From: Magnetovibrio sp.
GTDB taxonomy: Bacteria > Pseudomonadota > Alphaproteobacteria > Rhodospirillales > Magnetovibrionaceae
Reading direction: 5' to 3'
Assembly: GCA_026196495.1 (NCBI GenBank)
Contig: JAPHSY010000008.1
Span: 24,415 to 88,414, forward strand
Length of the DNA stretch: 64,000 nt
The notes beneath the pieces were generated by a model. It worked only from the letters and a program-made list of their open reading frames with translations. It searched no databases and was not told where the DNA came from. This document shows positions 28,601 to 36,999 of this stretch, piece by piece. Made by a program: the position numbers and the translations under genes. How positions within the stretch are numbered: position 1 is the stretch's first letter; each line of letters begins with the position of its first letter.

Positions 28601-28820
28601 GCCCATGGCAATGAACATCGGTCTTGATTTTATGGGTCGGACCATTGTCATCGATGCCCCAGCCAATCAAATGTGGGTGCAGCTGTCAATTTCCATCGTG
28701 TTTGGGTTGGGCTTTGCAACGATTTTGACGTTGATTGTCACGCCATCTTTGTTGATGGTGCGTGCCAATTTTTCAGATTGGTGGCATGGACGCAAAGCGG
28801 CACGGTTGTCACAGGCCTAA
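25674..28820 (+). CDS. RND efflux pump permease
   Basis: 1048 residues with the usual two repeats, each with one helix, a large periplasmic loop and five more helices (12 in all). In TM4 the proton-relay segment reads GMLVDGAIVV: Asp402 is kept, but the second Asp of AcrB is Gly403. TM10 has VVNNNIVLIDTF in place of the AcrB Lys segment. This fits the broader HAE1-like group rather than close AcrB relatives. It should export a hydrophobic or cationic compound by proton antiport. The substrate is unknown; PadR control suggests a phenolic or similar toxic ligand. Confidence 0.93.
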   Translation: MKALIDVAFHHARTTISTLLLLLIAGGVAYVEIPKEAEPDINIPLVIVRVTHEGISPEDSENLLIRPLELELRSVEGLKEMRAKGYEGGANVVLEFEAGFDVDQALSDVRESVDDAKPDLPDDSEDPIIEEINFSEFPVVVISMAGTVPERALLNLGRDLKDELEGLSPVLKATLTGTREEMVEILIDPVKVESYGLSPAEAIAVVNSSNKLVAAGAQDTGRGSFTLKVPGLLTNVTEIMSLPVTVDGDAVVRLADIGTVRRSFKDPTSFARVNGESAVTLEVSKRAGENLIETVALVRELVEQERAAWPESLHSAVDVTFTQDKSTDIIERVSTLENSVISAVLLVMIVVVGALGLRSAALVGVAIPGSFLTGVLVLHIMGNTMNIVVLFGLVLAVGMLVDGAIVVTEYADRKMTEGLHRKKAYSLAAKRMAPPIIAATMTTLAAFLPLLFWPGVVGEFMKYLPITLLATLSASLLMALVFIPALGGYIGRPGNADPDAMKALKGGEEAGLDNAGPVTMGYLRMLEKTLRYPGLVVAGAFMMLFGVWGFYGAFGNGIEFFPEVEPTNAQVQVKARGNMSIWERDALMREVEAEAQQVNGIKTLYTRTQSNPSGEAAEDIIGTIFLEFDDWDKRRKADTILAEIRERTAPIAGIIVNTVKQEGGPPVGKPIQLEISSRYPELLAPTAKRIVEELNKNSNFIDIEDNLPLPGIDWVFDVDRAQAAKFGADVSTIGSTVRLATSGIKLGEYRPSDTDDELDIRARFPDEYRNLEQLRHMRVKTPGGQVPIDNFVNIEAQAKTGTISRVDVKRVVTVKADVVEGVLADEMVKGIQAWLNTADLDPRISIKFKGEDEEQAKAQAFLSKAFGVALFLIAIILVTQFNSFYSGFLILSAVVMSTIGVFIGLLVTGQPFGIVMGGIGVIALAGIVVNNNIVLIDTFDRLKQSTSDAREAIMLTGAQRLRPVLLTTVTTMLGLLPMAMNIGLDFMGRTIVIDAPANQMWVQLSISIVFGLGFATILTLIVTPSLLMVRANFSDWWHGRKAARLSQA

Positions 28821-28823
28821 AGG

Positions 28824-29408
28824 CTAAATGGTGCCTTGTTCGCGTAGGTGTCGGAAACTTGCACCAAGGGATCGCGCATCGCCTAAAGCATCGTGAGAAC
28901 GTTCTGAATTTGGCAACCCCAACAATGAGGGAACATCTGAGCTGAAGCTGTTTTCATGAATAAGCCCTAGATTGAGTAGATACTTACGAATATCGCGTTC
29001 TATCTCAAACGTCGTGGGCATGGGAATGTTGTGAATTTTACAGTTCTTGTCGACAATGCTTTTGTCTCGTCCATAGGAAATCAGTGCGCAGATCTCTTCA
29101 CCTATGAACGTTAGAAACTGTTTTAAAGCATCAGGGAAAGAAACACCGTGATGATCAACGGTGGTTTGGGTGATGCCGGTCAGCTCAATGATATAATCAC
29201 TCAGTTCTGGGTTGATGAGTGGTTTGACAAAACACTGAAACGAATCAATTTCTTTGAAGTTGTCTTCTACATCTAATTTCACAGCACCAATTTGAATGAT
29301 TTCCATATGGTGGCCGGGTTGTTGCCAATTACTTTCCATAAATCCAGACCAACTGGTCCATTCAGTGTCATAGATGACGAGGCTACCTTGTGTGAGTGTG
29401 TGGACCAT
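28824..29408 (-). CDS. DEDDh-type 3'-5' exonuclease
   Basis: 194 residues of the DnaQ-like exonuclease fold: Exo I is YDTEW (Asp14, Glu16), a middle acidic site lies in YGRDKSIVD near 115, and Exo III is the H-D-A-L-G-D-A motif near residue 180. Unlike typical members, the DxE is followed by Trp-Thr-Ser-Trp and an insertion before beta-2. It may trim RNA or DNA ends. The gene lies 6 nt after pssA on the same strand and converges with the RND gene with 3 nt between. Confidence 0.85.
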   Translation of the reverse strand: MVHTLTQGSLVIYDTEWTSWSGFMESNWQQPGHHMEIIQIGAVKLDVEDNFKEIDSFQCFVKPLINPELSDYIIELTGITQTTVDHHGVSFPDALKQFLTFIGEEICALISYGRDKSIVDKNCKIHNIPMPTTFEIERDIRKYLLNLGLIHENSFSSDVPSLLGLPNSERSHDALGDARSLGASFRHLREQGTI

Positions 29409-29414
29409 GGAGCG

Positions 29415-30209
29415 TCATTCTATGCTGTCATCTTCTGGTTCACATTTTCCGGTGCGCTCGCAAATTTGGCGATAACTGCGCACGGCGAACGGGATAGAAA
29501 TAAGATACGATGCCAAAATCCCCGATAGCGTCACCCATGGCGCGCTGATGAGGCTGGCAATCACCAAGCCGAAGGCCACCATCAACGGCAGTACAAGCTT
29601 GGGACTCAACTTCACCTTTTTGAATGAATAGGTGGGGATGTTGCTGACCATCAAGATGGATACCACCACCAAGAAGGCTCCAACCACTTCAGGTCGGCGA
29701 ACCTGTTCTTCAAACAGATTGAACGAAATGATCATTGGCAGCAACGCCAAGCCTGCGGCCGCTGGTGCGGGAACCCCGGAAAAGAAGGTCGAGGCCCAGG
29801 CCGGTGGGTCAGGGTCTTCGGCAGCAGTGTTAAAGCGAGCCAGACGCAACGCACAGCTCACTGCAAACAGCATGACCAAAATCCAGCCAAAGCGACCAAA
29901 GTCTTGCAAAGACCAAAAATACAGCATCATGGGGGGGGCAACGCCAAAGCTGAGGATATCGGCGAGGCTATCCAGTTCTGCACCAAACTTGGAAGTACCT
30001 TTCAGCAAGCGCGCGACACGGCCATCCAGTGTGTCCAAGATGGCAGCGGCTAAAATAGCCAAAGCCGCATGCTCCCAACGTCCCTCATAGGCAAAGCGAA
30101 TGGCGGTCAGTCCTGAACACAACGCGATGAGCGTCAGCATGTTCGGGATCATGACGTTCAGTGATAAGCGCCGACGCTTGGGGCGTTTGAGTGCAGGCTC
30201 CTCAGACAT
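29415..30209 (-). CDS. pssA: CDP-diacylglycerol-serine O-phosphatidyltransferase
   Basis: 264 residues, a multi-pass inner-membrane enzyme. The CDP-alcohol phosphatidyltransferase motif is complete: D-x2-DG-x2-AR-x8-G-x3-D-x3-D, in the segment from DTLDGRVARLL to LDSLAD (~residues 58-83). It makes phosphatidylserine from CDP-DAG and serine. The start overlaps the psd stop by one base (TAATG on the minus strand), so the two steps of PE synthesis are coupled. Basic N-terminal residues (RPKRRRLS) precede the first helix. Confidence 0.96.
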   Translation of the reverse strand: MSEEPALKRPKRRRLSLNVMIPNMLTLIALCSGLTAIRFAYEGRWEHAALAILAAAILDTLDGRVARLLKGTSKFGAELDSLADILSFGVAPPMMLYFWSLQDFGRFGWILVMLFAVSCALRLARFNTAAEDPDPPAWASTFFSGVPAPAAAGLALLPMIISFNLFEEQVRRPEVVGAFLVVVSILMVSNIPTYSFKKVKLSPKLVLPLMVAFGLVIASLISAPWVTLSGILASYLISIPFAVRSYRQICERTGKCEPEDDSIE

Positions 30210-30901
30210 TAACGGACCTCACCTTGGCGTTGTTCTTCTTTGGATTCCAAATCGGCAACGACGGTTTCACCTGCTGTGGTCAATTGTCCTACACACAGCA
30301 TCGGTGCAGTGCCCTTGGGCAAGTATACGTCCACACGTGAGCCAAAGCGGATCAGGCCGAAACGTTGTCCAGCTTGCAGGAAGTCACCTTCTTTGACTTG
30401 GCAAACGATGCGGCGTGCGACCAGACCGGCGATTTGCACGAAAGCAATATCATGACCAGTGGTGGTCTTCATGGAAAGCGACATGCGTTCATTGAACTCG
30501 GACGCTTTGTCCAGTTCAGCATTGAGAAACTTGCCAGGGCGGTAAGCAATTTTAGAAATTGTGCCGTCCATTGGTGCACGGTTCACATGGACATTGAAGA
30601 CGTTCATGAAAATGCAAACGCGTGGGCGGGCTTCATCACCCATTTCCAATTCAGCAGGGGGGATGGCTTCATCAACCAAACACACGCGACCATCGGCTGG
30701 TGCAATCACGAGGCCGGGGCGTGTGGGGGTTACGCGATCTGGGTCACGGAAAAAGTAAACACACCACAGTGTCAGAACCAAGCCGATCCAGCCTAAAGGT
30801 TCCGCGTAATACCCCATTGCGGATGCAATCACGGCAAACAGGGCAATAAACGGCCAGCCGGCGCGGTTGATGGGGACCAAAATCGTTTTCACGAAAAGCA
30901 T
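30209..30901 (-). CDS. psd: Phosphatidylserine decarboxylase (short, type II)
   Basis: 230 residues, the short proenzyme form common in alphaproteobacteria. Two N-terminal membrane segments (~10-48) precede the catalytic part. The pyruvoyl-forming self-cleavage site is the Gly-Ser of [11 protein letters not shown] near residue 185, and VNVHVNRAP carries the conserved His. It converts phosphatidylserine to phosphatidylethanolamine. It is first in the psd-pssA pair. Confidence 0.96.
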   Translation of the reverse strand: MLFVKTILVPINRAGWPFIALFAVIASAMGYYAEPLGWIGLVLTLWCVYFFRDPDRVTPTRPGLVIAPADGRVCLVDEAIPPAELEMGDEARPRVCIFMNVFNVHVNRAPMDGTISKIAYRPGKFLNAELDKASEFNERMSLSMKTTTGHDIAFVQIAGLVARRIVCQVKEGDFLQAGQRFGLIRFGSRVDVYLPKGTAPMLCVGQLTTAGETVVADLESKEEQRQGEVR

Positions 30902-31006
30902 TTCCTTATCATTGGGCGGATAACCGCCAATTCATATTCGCGCGCATTGTAAAGGGGCAAATGCGTTACGTTAAGCCCTTTCAAAAACAGCCTTATAGCG
31001 TGGCTT

Positions 31007-31990
31007 TTATTGACCGGGTAGGCGGAATATTTGTCCTGGGTAAATTAAGTCTGGATTGCGGATGAGATCTTGATTGGCCTCATAAATCATGTGATAGCGC
31101 AAACCTTTGCCATAAGTGCGTTCTGCCAGCCGCCAAAGGCTGTTACCGGGTTGAACCACCACAAAGTTTCCGGGTTCAAGGTTTTTGGTGTCTTCAGGCT
31201 CGGCACGTTGGAACGGAAGTTCACGGCGTGCCAAGACTTTATTTTGTTTATCAACCATGTCGGCGCGTAGAGTATAAGTTCCTGGTGCAATGTCGGTTTG
31301 CGGTGTTACCGACCAACGACCGGCTTCGTCAGAGGTTGCGCGACCAATAAAGTGGTTGTCGATGTATAGCTGCACGCCGTGGCTTGGCTTGGCGTGCCCA
31401 CTGATGGTGAGATTGCCGTTACCGTAATCAACAGAATCCACACCGAATATATCTTCGGGGCCGGGCTTTTGCAGAACTTCACTGGCGCCGGTGCCGTCAC
31501 GGCGGACTTTCAGGGCCAAAGCCCCATCGCTGTTGCCATCACGTTCCGGCACAACCAAGATCACAACATGTTCAGACAGAACGGGCTTATGGTCCTCAAA
31601 CGTCATACGCAAACCCAAGCGTCGCTCACCAGGTTCCAAGAGTTTTTCAGGGACGAATACCCACTCGCCGTTACCGTCGGTGGTGACGGTGCCAAACGTG
31701 GCTTCGCCGTCTAGGATTTCGACATGGCTGGTTGGGTGGGCGCGTCCGGCCATGACTGCGTTGCCTTCGGGATTGACACGGACAACGTCGAATGTGGGCG
31801 GTGTTAGCTGTATAGCTTCGGGTTTGCTGGTTTGTTGTTCTTGAACTGCAGGCTTGGGTGCGGGGGGCGGTGGCGTTTCTGGGCTACCCAGCATCAAACT
31901 GAGGCCAACGGCCACGGCCACGATGACCGCTACCAATGTTCCGATCATGACGGATTTTTGCAAAGCCCCCAGCTCCTTATAATTATGCAC
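31007..31990 (-). CDS. Membrane-anchored LysM protein with Ig-like repeats
   Basis: 327 residues by the GTG at 31990; ATG 31948 is a possible shorter start, directly before the transmembrane helix (~16-36). A Pro/Gln linker and two related beta-sandwich repeats follow (both with a GxAxPxxxVxxxxxxxxxG core, ~65-150 and ~180-260). The C-terminal LysM domain (VVVQPGNSLWRLAERTYGKG ... NPDLIYPGQIFRLP) should bind peptidoglycan. It likely spans from inner membrane to cell wall. The family role is not defined. Confidence 0.9.
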   Translation of the reverse strand: MHNYKELGALQKSVMIGTLVAVIVAVAVGLSLMLGSPETPPPPAPKPAVQEQQTSKPEAIQLTPPTFDVVRVNPEGNAVMAGRAHPTSHVEILDGEATFGTVTTDGNGEWVFVPEKLLEPGERRLGLRMTFEDHKPVLSEHVVILVVPERDGNSDGALALKVRRDGTGASEVLQKPGPEDIFGVDSVDYGNGNLTISGHAKPSHGVQLYIDNHFIGRATSDEAGRWSVTPQTDIAPGTYTLRADMVDKQNKVLARRELPFQRAEPEDTKNLEPGNFVVVQPGNSLWRLAERTYGKGLRYHMIYEANQDLIRNPDLIYPGQIFRLPGQ

Positions 31991-32089
31991 GCCCCGGTTA
32001 TTCGTTAGACATTAGACTAAATGTGCACCGTGTCGACTGCAAATGCTGTGCTTACGACGATGTGGATAGGTATGTCTAGATTGTGCGGA

Positions 32090-32989
32090 TTACCACTCCT
32101 GCCCCCCGGAAACAGGCGCTTTTTTGGCTTTAACTTGATTTTTGATGGAAGGGAGCGTGAGAAGGTATTCAATTAGGGCTTCCCGGTCCGTTGCAGTCAT
32201 TTTACTGGTGGAATGGCTTACCGATTCGCTCATAGCGCCGCTGACAAAGTCACCATCTGGCAGCATACCAATGGTGAAGAGCATTTCGAAATCGCCCTTT
32301 TTCCATTTGCCTGTTCCGGTCTGTTTGTTAGGCGTAATGTTGGGAACGGTGATGCCTTCGGGATTGCGTTTGGTGCCGGCGTAAGCCATACCGTCGTCAC
32401 GCCCACCCAAAGCGCCACGAGGTGTATGGCATTCGTGACAATGGGACAGAGCTTCTGCAAGGTAGCGCCCGCGTGGCCACTCCGGTTTTGGGCCTTTGTC
32501 CAGATACAGCACATTCCAAAACCTCATCAACCAACGCCAGCTGAACGGCGGAGAAATGTCATGGCTTTTGTTGCGTTGTGCTTGGGCAGGTTGACGTTTG
32601 AGGTATTCCCACAGTGCCTTTATGTCTTCATCGTCCATGTTGGTGTAAGACGTATACGGAAAAGCAGGAAAATAATGAGAGCCATCGGGGCTACGGCCTT
32701 CACGCATGGCGCGGACAAAATCCGAATAGGTCCAAAGCCCGATTCCAGTGTTGGGGTCGGGTGTGATGTTGGGACTGTAAAATGTACCAAAATCCGTTTT
32801 AAAGGCACGACCTCCTGCCAAACGGGGGCCGTTGCCTTTTTTATCGGTGTGACAGCTCTCACAGCCACTGAGGTTGAATATGTATTCACCACTGCGGGGC
32901 ACGGTTTGAGCGTTAGCAGGTGCAGCCATAACGGCACCCACAGCCCAAAGCCCCATCACTATGGAAACTGCATTTAAGTTTCGATACAC
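32090..32989 (-). CDS. Diheme cytochrome c
   Basis: 299 residues, with GTG at 32989 as start because a stop precedes it in frame. A signal peptide ends near ANA-Q (residue 28). Two CxxCH haem sites are present, at 43-47 (CESCH) and 184-188 (CHECH), in two class I cytochrome c domains, with Met ligands likely in FPYTSYTNM and PDGDFVSGAM. It resembles the cytochrome subunits of membrane dehydrogenases and should pass electrons in the periplasm. It starts 12 nt after the cytochrome c' gene. Confidence 0.9.
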   Translation of the reverse strand: MYRNLNAVSIVMGLWAVGAVMAAPANAQTVPRSGEYIFNLSGCESCHTDKKGNGPRLAGGRAFKTDFGTFYSPNITPDPNTGIGLWTYSDFVRAMREGRSPDGSHYFPAFPYTSYTNMDDEDIKALWEYLKRQPAQAQRNKSHDISPPFSWRWLMRFWNVLYLDKGPKPEWPRGRYLAEALSHCHECHTPRGALGGRDDGMAYAGTKRNPEGITVPNITPNKQTGTGKWKKGDFEMLFTIGMLPDGDFVSGAMSESVSHSTSKMTATDREALIEYLLTLPSIKNQVKAKKAPVSGGQEW

Positions 32990-33001
32990 GTTTGATTAAT
33001 C

Positions 33002-33457
33002 TCATTTTTTCTTTTCGCGGAAATTCTCGTGGCAATTCTTGCATGCACCGCCCAGCTTGCCAAGGGCTGCACCAACAGCAGCCATGTCACCGGATTGGGT
33101 GGCCATTTCCATGCCTTTGGCGGCGTCTTGGAACATTTTCACCGCTTTGGCAAAATCGGCAGGCTTTTCCCAAATCACGGGCAATGCTTCGGTTTCACCA
33201 AAATCAGAACCTTCTGGGAAGACTGAGCCCGCAATGTTGGACAGAGCAGCCATGCCTTGGCCATGCACGATGAGATTGGCTTTATTACCAGTTTCGCTTT
33301 TTAAGATGCCGACGATGGCGCCCATATGGCCGCCAATGGATTTCATGACGGATTTGCGATATTTGATTTCACCGTCACCATCGGCAAAAGCTGGGGCGGT
33401 GAAGGCGGTGGCTGAGATTACGGCTAAGGCCAGAATGGTGGGTTTAAATAAATGCAT
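33002..33457 (-). CDS. Cytochrome c' (class II)
   Basis: 151 residues with a signal peptide cleaved near AFA-D (residue 25). The single haem site CKNCH (139-143) lies close to the C-terminus, as in class II cytochromes, and the rest is a four-helix bundle beginning with KYRKSVMKSIGGHMGAI. Cytochromes c' bind NO or CO at a five-coordinate haem and are tied to nitrosative stress and anaerobic respiration. It heads a two-gene unit with the diheme cytochrome, which could be its redox partner. Confidence 0.92.
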   Translation of the reverse strand: MHLFKPTILALAVISATAFTAPAFADGDGEIKYRKSVMKSIGGHMGAIVGILKSETGNKANLIVHGQGMAALSNIAGSVFPEGSDFGETEALPVIWEKPADFAKAVKMFQDAAKGMEMATQSGDMAAVGAALGKLGGACKNCHENFREKKK

Positions 33458-33539
33458 GGTCTTGCACTCCTCTTATCCTTGGGGCACGTTAAAAACAATA
33501 TCTTAGGCTTTGATGTAGGCGACCATTGGGGGCATTTCC

Positions 33540-34124
33540 ATGACGAAATTAACGTCTTTGTGTGTATTTTGCGGTTCGCGCATGGGGGAAGACCCTGCGC
33601 ACGCTCAAGAAGGAGAGAAACTCGGCCAAATGCTGGGTGAACGTGGTGTGCGCTTGGTCTACGGTGGTGGCGGCATCGGACTGATGGCGGTGGTTGCCAA
33701 TGCAGCCGTTGCGGCTGGGGCTCCTGTTACAGGCATTATCCCTGAATTTTTACGCGCATATGAAGTTGGTGTTGTTGATGGAGCCGAAGAGCTTGTGGTC
33801 GAAGGCATGCATGAACGCAAAGCCAAGATGTTTGAAATTTCTGATGCCTTTGTGGTGCTGCCGGGCGGGCTTGGCACATTGGACGAAAGCATTGAAATTA
33901 CAACCTGGAAGCAGCTTCAACAGCACAACAAGCCAATCATTTTTGTAAACACCAATGGCTATTGGGACCCATATATGGCCCTGATTGATCGGGTGGTCGA
34001 GGGCGGTTTTGGTCATCACAAGGTGCGTGAATTGTTCCAAGTGGTGGACCGGGTTGAGGATGTTTTTGACGCGATTGCCGCGTCTCCCGATTCGGATGAA
34101 GTGGTGCTTACCAGCCATCTTTAA
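33540..34124 (+). CDS. LOG-family nucleotide 5'-monophosphate phosphoribohydrolase
   Basis: 194 residues of Rossmann-like fold. The signature PGGLGTLDE (P-G-G-x-G-T-x-x-E) and the YGGGGIGLMA loop identify the LOG/TIGR00730 family. Members cleave nucleotide monophosphates (cytokinin ribotides in plants, AMP-like substrates in bacteria) to base and ribose phosphate. The bacterial role is probably nucleotide salvage. It is divergent from the cytochrome c' gene. Confidence 0.93.
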   Translation: MTKLTSLCVFCGSRMGEDPAHAQEGEKLGQMLGERGVRLVYGGGGIGLMAVVANAAVAAGAPVTGIIPEFLRAYEVGVVDGAEELVVEGMHERKAKMFEISDAFVVLPGGLGTLDESIEITTWKQLQQHNKPIIFVNTNGYWDPYMALIDRVVEGGFGHHKVRELFQVVDRVEDVFDAIAASPDSDEVVLTSHL

Positions 34125-34187
34125 GTGGTTTTTTATCCCCTAAAACAGGAACCAGCCCGAAAGTGTAGGTTTTTTGAGAGGCTGTGC

Positions 34188-34216
34188 TTGTCAAAGTGCA
34201 CGCTGGGCCTTATGTT
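34188..34216 (+). promoter_or_regulatory. Candidate sigma-70 promoter of icd
   Basis: TTGTCA (34188-34193) and TATGTT (34211-34216) are spaced by 17 nt. A start near 34223 would give a ~100-nt leader ending in AAGGAG before the icd ATG. Confidence 0.4.
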
Positions 34217-34322
34217 GCACGCGCACAATAAATCGCATATCTGCGAACGCAAAAATCAGCTCTCTCGAAAGGGCCCTCGAAACATACTTCACCTGGGGAC
34301 GGGGAAATAAGGAGACATACGG

Positions 34323-35543
34323 ATGTCGAAGATTAAGGTCGCCAATCCTATCGTCGAACTCGACGGCGATGAAATGACCCGTATTATTTGGGAATTCATC
34401 AAAAACAAACTGATTCTGCCGTACTTGGACGTAGACCTGAAATACTACGATCTGGGCATGGAAAAGCGCGACGAAACGGATGATCAGATCACCATCGACG
34501 CTGCAAACGCCATCAAAGAACACCGTGTTGGCGTCAAATGCGCCACCATCACGCCGGATGAAGCTCGCGTTGAAGAGTTTGGTCTGAAGAAAATGTGGAA
34601 GTCTCCGAACGGTACAATCCGTAACATCCTCGGCGGCACCGTGTTCCGCAAGCCGATCATCTGTAACAACGTGCCGCGCTTGGTGCCGGGGTGGACCCAG
34701 CCCATCGTCATTGGTCGTCACGCATTTGGTGATCAATACCGCGCAACCGACTTCTTGGTTCCCGGCGCGGGTAAGCTAACCATGAAATTCGTGCCCGAAG
34801 ACGGCGGCGAAGTGATCGAGCGTGAAGTGTTTGATTTCCCAAGCTCCGGCGTGGCGATGTCTATGTACAACTTGGACGAATCCATCAAAGGTTTTGCGCG
34901 TTCTTGCATGAACTACGGCTTGGATCTTGGCTGGCCCGTGTACTTGTCCACCAAGAACACCATCATGAAAGCCTATGACGGTCGCTTCAAAGACTTGTTT
35001 GAAGAAGTTTATCAAACTGAATTCAAAGATAAGTTTGACGCCGCTGGCATCACCTATGAACACCGTTTGATCGATGACATGGTCGCTTGCGCCATGAAAT
35101 GGTCTGGTGGTTTTGTTTGGGCTTGTAAGAACTATGACGGCGACGTTCAATCTGACACCGTTGCACAGGGCTTTGGCTCGCTGGGTCTGATGACCTCCGT
35201 TCTGATGACGCCCGATGGACAAACTGTCGAAGCGGAAGCCGCCCACGGCACCGTGACGCGTCACTATCGTCAACACCAAGAAGGCAAAGAAACCTCCACC
35301 AACCCGATCGCTTCGATCTTTGCGTGGACCCGTGGCTTGGCTTATCGCGGCAAGTTTGATGACACCCCAGACGTGGTGAAATTCGCAGAAGCACTTGAAC
35401 GCGTATGTATCGAAACGGTCGAAGCTGGCTTCATGACCAAAGATTTGGCATTGCTCATCGGCCCCGATCAGGCCTGGATGACCACCAACCAGTTCTTGGA
35501 AAAATTGGACGAAAACCTGCAAGCCGAAATGGCCACCTGGTAA
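34323..35543 (+). CDS. icd: NADP-dependent isocitrate dehydrogenase
   Basis: 406 residues of the type II (eukaryote-like, homodimeric) IDH group: [19 protein letters not shown] at the start, [14 protein letters not shown] as substrate loop, and [13 protein letters not shown] with the NADP-selective Arg/His. It oxidises isocitrate to 2-oxoglutarate in the TCA cycle. AAGGAG precedes the ATG. It is monocistronic, closed by a strong terminator. Confidence 0.98.
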   Translation: MSKIKVANPIVELDGDEMTRIIWEFIKNKLILPYLDVDLKYYDLGMEKRDETDDQITIDAANAIKEHRVGVKCATITPDEARVEEFGLKKMWKSPNGTIRNILGGTVFRKPIICNNVPRLVPGWTQPIVIGRHAFGDQYRATDFLVPGAGKLTMKFVPEDGGEVIEREVFDFPSSGVAMSMYNLDESIKGFARSCMNYGLDLGWPVYLSTKNTIMKAYDGRFKDLFEEVYQTEFKDKFDAAGITYEHRLIDDMVACAMKWSGGFVWACKNYDGDVQSDTVAQGFGSLGLMTSVLMTPDGQTVEAEAAHGTVTRHYRQHQEGKETSTNPIASIFAWTRGLAYRGKFDDTPDVVKFAEALERVCIETVEAGFMTKDLALLIGPDQAWMTTNQFLEKLDENLQAEMATW

Positions 35544-35561
35544 GCGTCATACACTGCTATG

Positions 35562-35595
35562 AAAACCCCGTCGGAGCAATCCGGCGGGGTTTTTT
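35562..35595 (+). terminator. Rho-independent terminator after icd
   Basis: Stem AACCCCGTCGG / CCGGCGGGGTT (one G-T wobble) with a 6-nt loop is followed by TTTTT. Confidence 0.92.
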
Positions 35596-35622
35596 CTTGC
35601 CCCGAACAGATTGCGCATTAAA

Positions 35623-36456
35623 ATGGCTCGAAATCAATCGGTTGACCGATTGATGGCTCGCATGCGTCAGACCCCGGGGAAGTCGATGTCTACAGATCCA
35701 GATCTTCAAATGATTTTGGCGGATATCCGTCAAGATTTTATGGTGAACACGCGCGATAAGTTGGATGACCTCGAAGAAGAAATCGAAGCCATTCGTATGG
35801 GGGCAGATAACCCCGAACAGCATATTCTTGAAATTAAGCGCGTCATCCACTCCATCAAAGGGGCTGGCGGTTCCTTTGGCTTTCCCACCATTTCAAAGGT
35901 GGCGCATGGCCTGGAAGACTATCTGGAAACCACAGGCGACGTTTCTACGGTTACGGCAGATGACTTAACCGTGTTCATCAACACCATTGCAGACATCTTG
36001 ATGGCGGGTGATGAGCCGGACCATGAGCTGGCGCATATGATGCTGCGTAGCCTCCCTACAGGCCGTCGTCAGAGCGGTGTGCGGGCTCTGGACAAGGGTT
36101 CAGCTCTCATGCTGATGCCGCGTGGTGTGCAGCGTAAAATTATTTCTCAGGAATTGGCGCAGTTGGGCTACAAGGTCTCGATTCTCGAAAAACCTGTTGA
36201 AGCCATTGATATGGCGCTGACTTTGCACCCTGATTACGTTATCACCACCCAGGCATTGGGCCCAATTACCGGGATTGAACTTGCATGGTCGTTACAAATG
36301 TTTGCGGTGACCCGGGATGTGAAAGTTGCGGTGATTACCGCTGATGATATCAGCGATGATATGTTGGAATCCCTGCCGCCACACACCACGGTTATTAAGA
36401 AAGGTCCACGCTTTTCGCTGGAATTGATGAACTTCATCCGCAAGGGTGAGGAATAA
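35623..36456 (+). CDS. Hpt-domain protein with receiver-like domain lacking the phosphoacceptor
   Basis: 277 residues from ATG 35623; ATG 35686 (MSTDPDLQM) has a better upstream GGGGA and may be the true start. Residues ~25-140 are an Hpt four-helix bundle with His76 in HSIKGAGGSFGF, a proper phosphotransfer site. Residues ~158-275 have a receiver-like alternation, but the acidic pocket is missing (ALMLMPRG) and Thr209 stands where the phosphoacceptor Asp should be (PDYVITTQ); a Lys pair at 259-260 remains. It may relay phosphate from a hybrid kinase while its pseudo-receiver makes contacts. It lies between the icd terminator and rpmB. Confidence 0.85.
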   Translation: MARNQSVDRLMARMRQTPGKSMSTDPDLQMILADIRQDFMVNTRDKLDDLEEEIEAIRMGADNPEQHILEIKRVIHSIKGAGGSFGFPTISKVAHGLEDYLETTGDVSTVTADDLTVFINTIADILMAGDEPDHELAHMMLRSLPTGRRQSGVRALDKGSALMLMPRGVQRKIISQELAQLGYKVSILEKPVEAIDMALTLHPDYVITTQALGPITGIELAWSLQMFAVTRDVKVAVITADDISDDMLESLPPHTTVIKKGPRFSLELMNFIRKGEE

Positions 36457-36502
36457 GTTTGGCGTTTGGGTTAAACATCCAGCCTTTTGTGGCAAATATA
36501 GC

Positions 36503-36531
36503 TTGACGCATACCCTAAAATTCCGTAAAAA
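36503..36531 (+). promoter_or_regulatory. Candidate promoter of rpmB
   Basis: TTGACG (36503-36508) is followed after 17 nt by TAAAAA (36526-36531); the start would be near 36538, ~58 nt before the L28 ATG. Confidence 0.4.
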
Positions 36532-36595
36532 CCGCCCACTCGGGGCTGCACGTGGTGTGGCCCTGCATATGTTTTAGGATTGAGGAGCCGAAGCA

Positions 36596-36886
36596 ATGGC
36601 CCGTAAATGTGCCCTGACCGGCCGTGGCGTACAGACCGGTAACAACGTGTCTCACGCCCACAACAAAACCCGTCGTCGTTTCCTGCCAAACTTGCAGGAC
36701 ATCTCTCTGTTGAGCGATGCTCTCGGCCAAACCGTTCGTTTGCGTTTGTGTGCCAGCACCATCCGCACCGTCGAACATAATGGTGGTCTCGACGCTTATC
36801 TTTTAGGAACGTCCAATTTGAAGCTGACGGATGAGGCTCAAAAGCTGAAGCGCCGCATTCAGCGTGCGCTCGCAAAAGCCGCGTAA
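36596..36886 (+). CDS. rpmB: 50S ribosomal protein L28
   Basis: 96 residues: [25 protein letters not shown] and RRFLPNLQ are diagnostic for L28. It is small, basic and binds 23S rRNA. Cys5 alone is left of the zinc-type pattern, so this is the Zn-free form. Its own promoter, GAGGAG ribosome site and terminator make it a single-gene unit. Confidence 0.98.
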   Translation: MARKCALTGRGVQTGNNVSHAHNKTRRRFLPNLQDISLLSDALGQTVRLRLCASTIRTVEHNGGLDAYLLGTSNLKLTDEAQKLKRRIQRALAKAA

Positions 36887-36911
36887 GTCTGGCATCATTG
36901 GACCCTTATCC

Positions 36912-36945
36912 AAAAGGCCCGCTCATTGAGCGGGCCTTTTGTTTT
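36912..36945 (+). terminator. Rho-independent terminator after rpmB
   Basis: A 13-bp perfect stem (AAAAGGCCCGCTC / GAGCGGGCCTTTT) with 3-nt loop is followed by GTTTT. Confidence 0.9.
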
Positions 36946-36999
36946 GCCTGAATTCTCTGCTTGCTTGCAACAGGGGTTGAGCCTCCCCATTCTAAATAT

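Noticed and set aside
34776..35522. 248-residue minus-strand open frame
   Set aside because: It mirrors icd exactly; icd is certain, and the frame has no support of its own.
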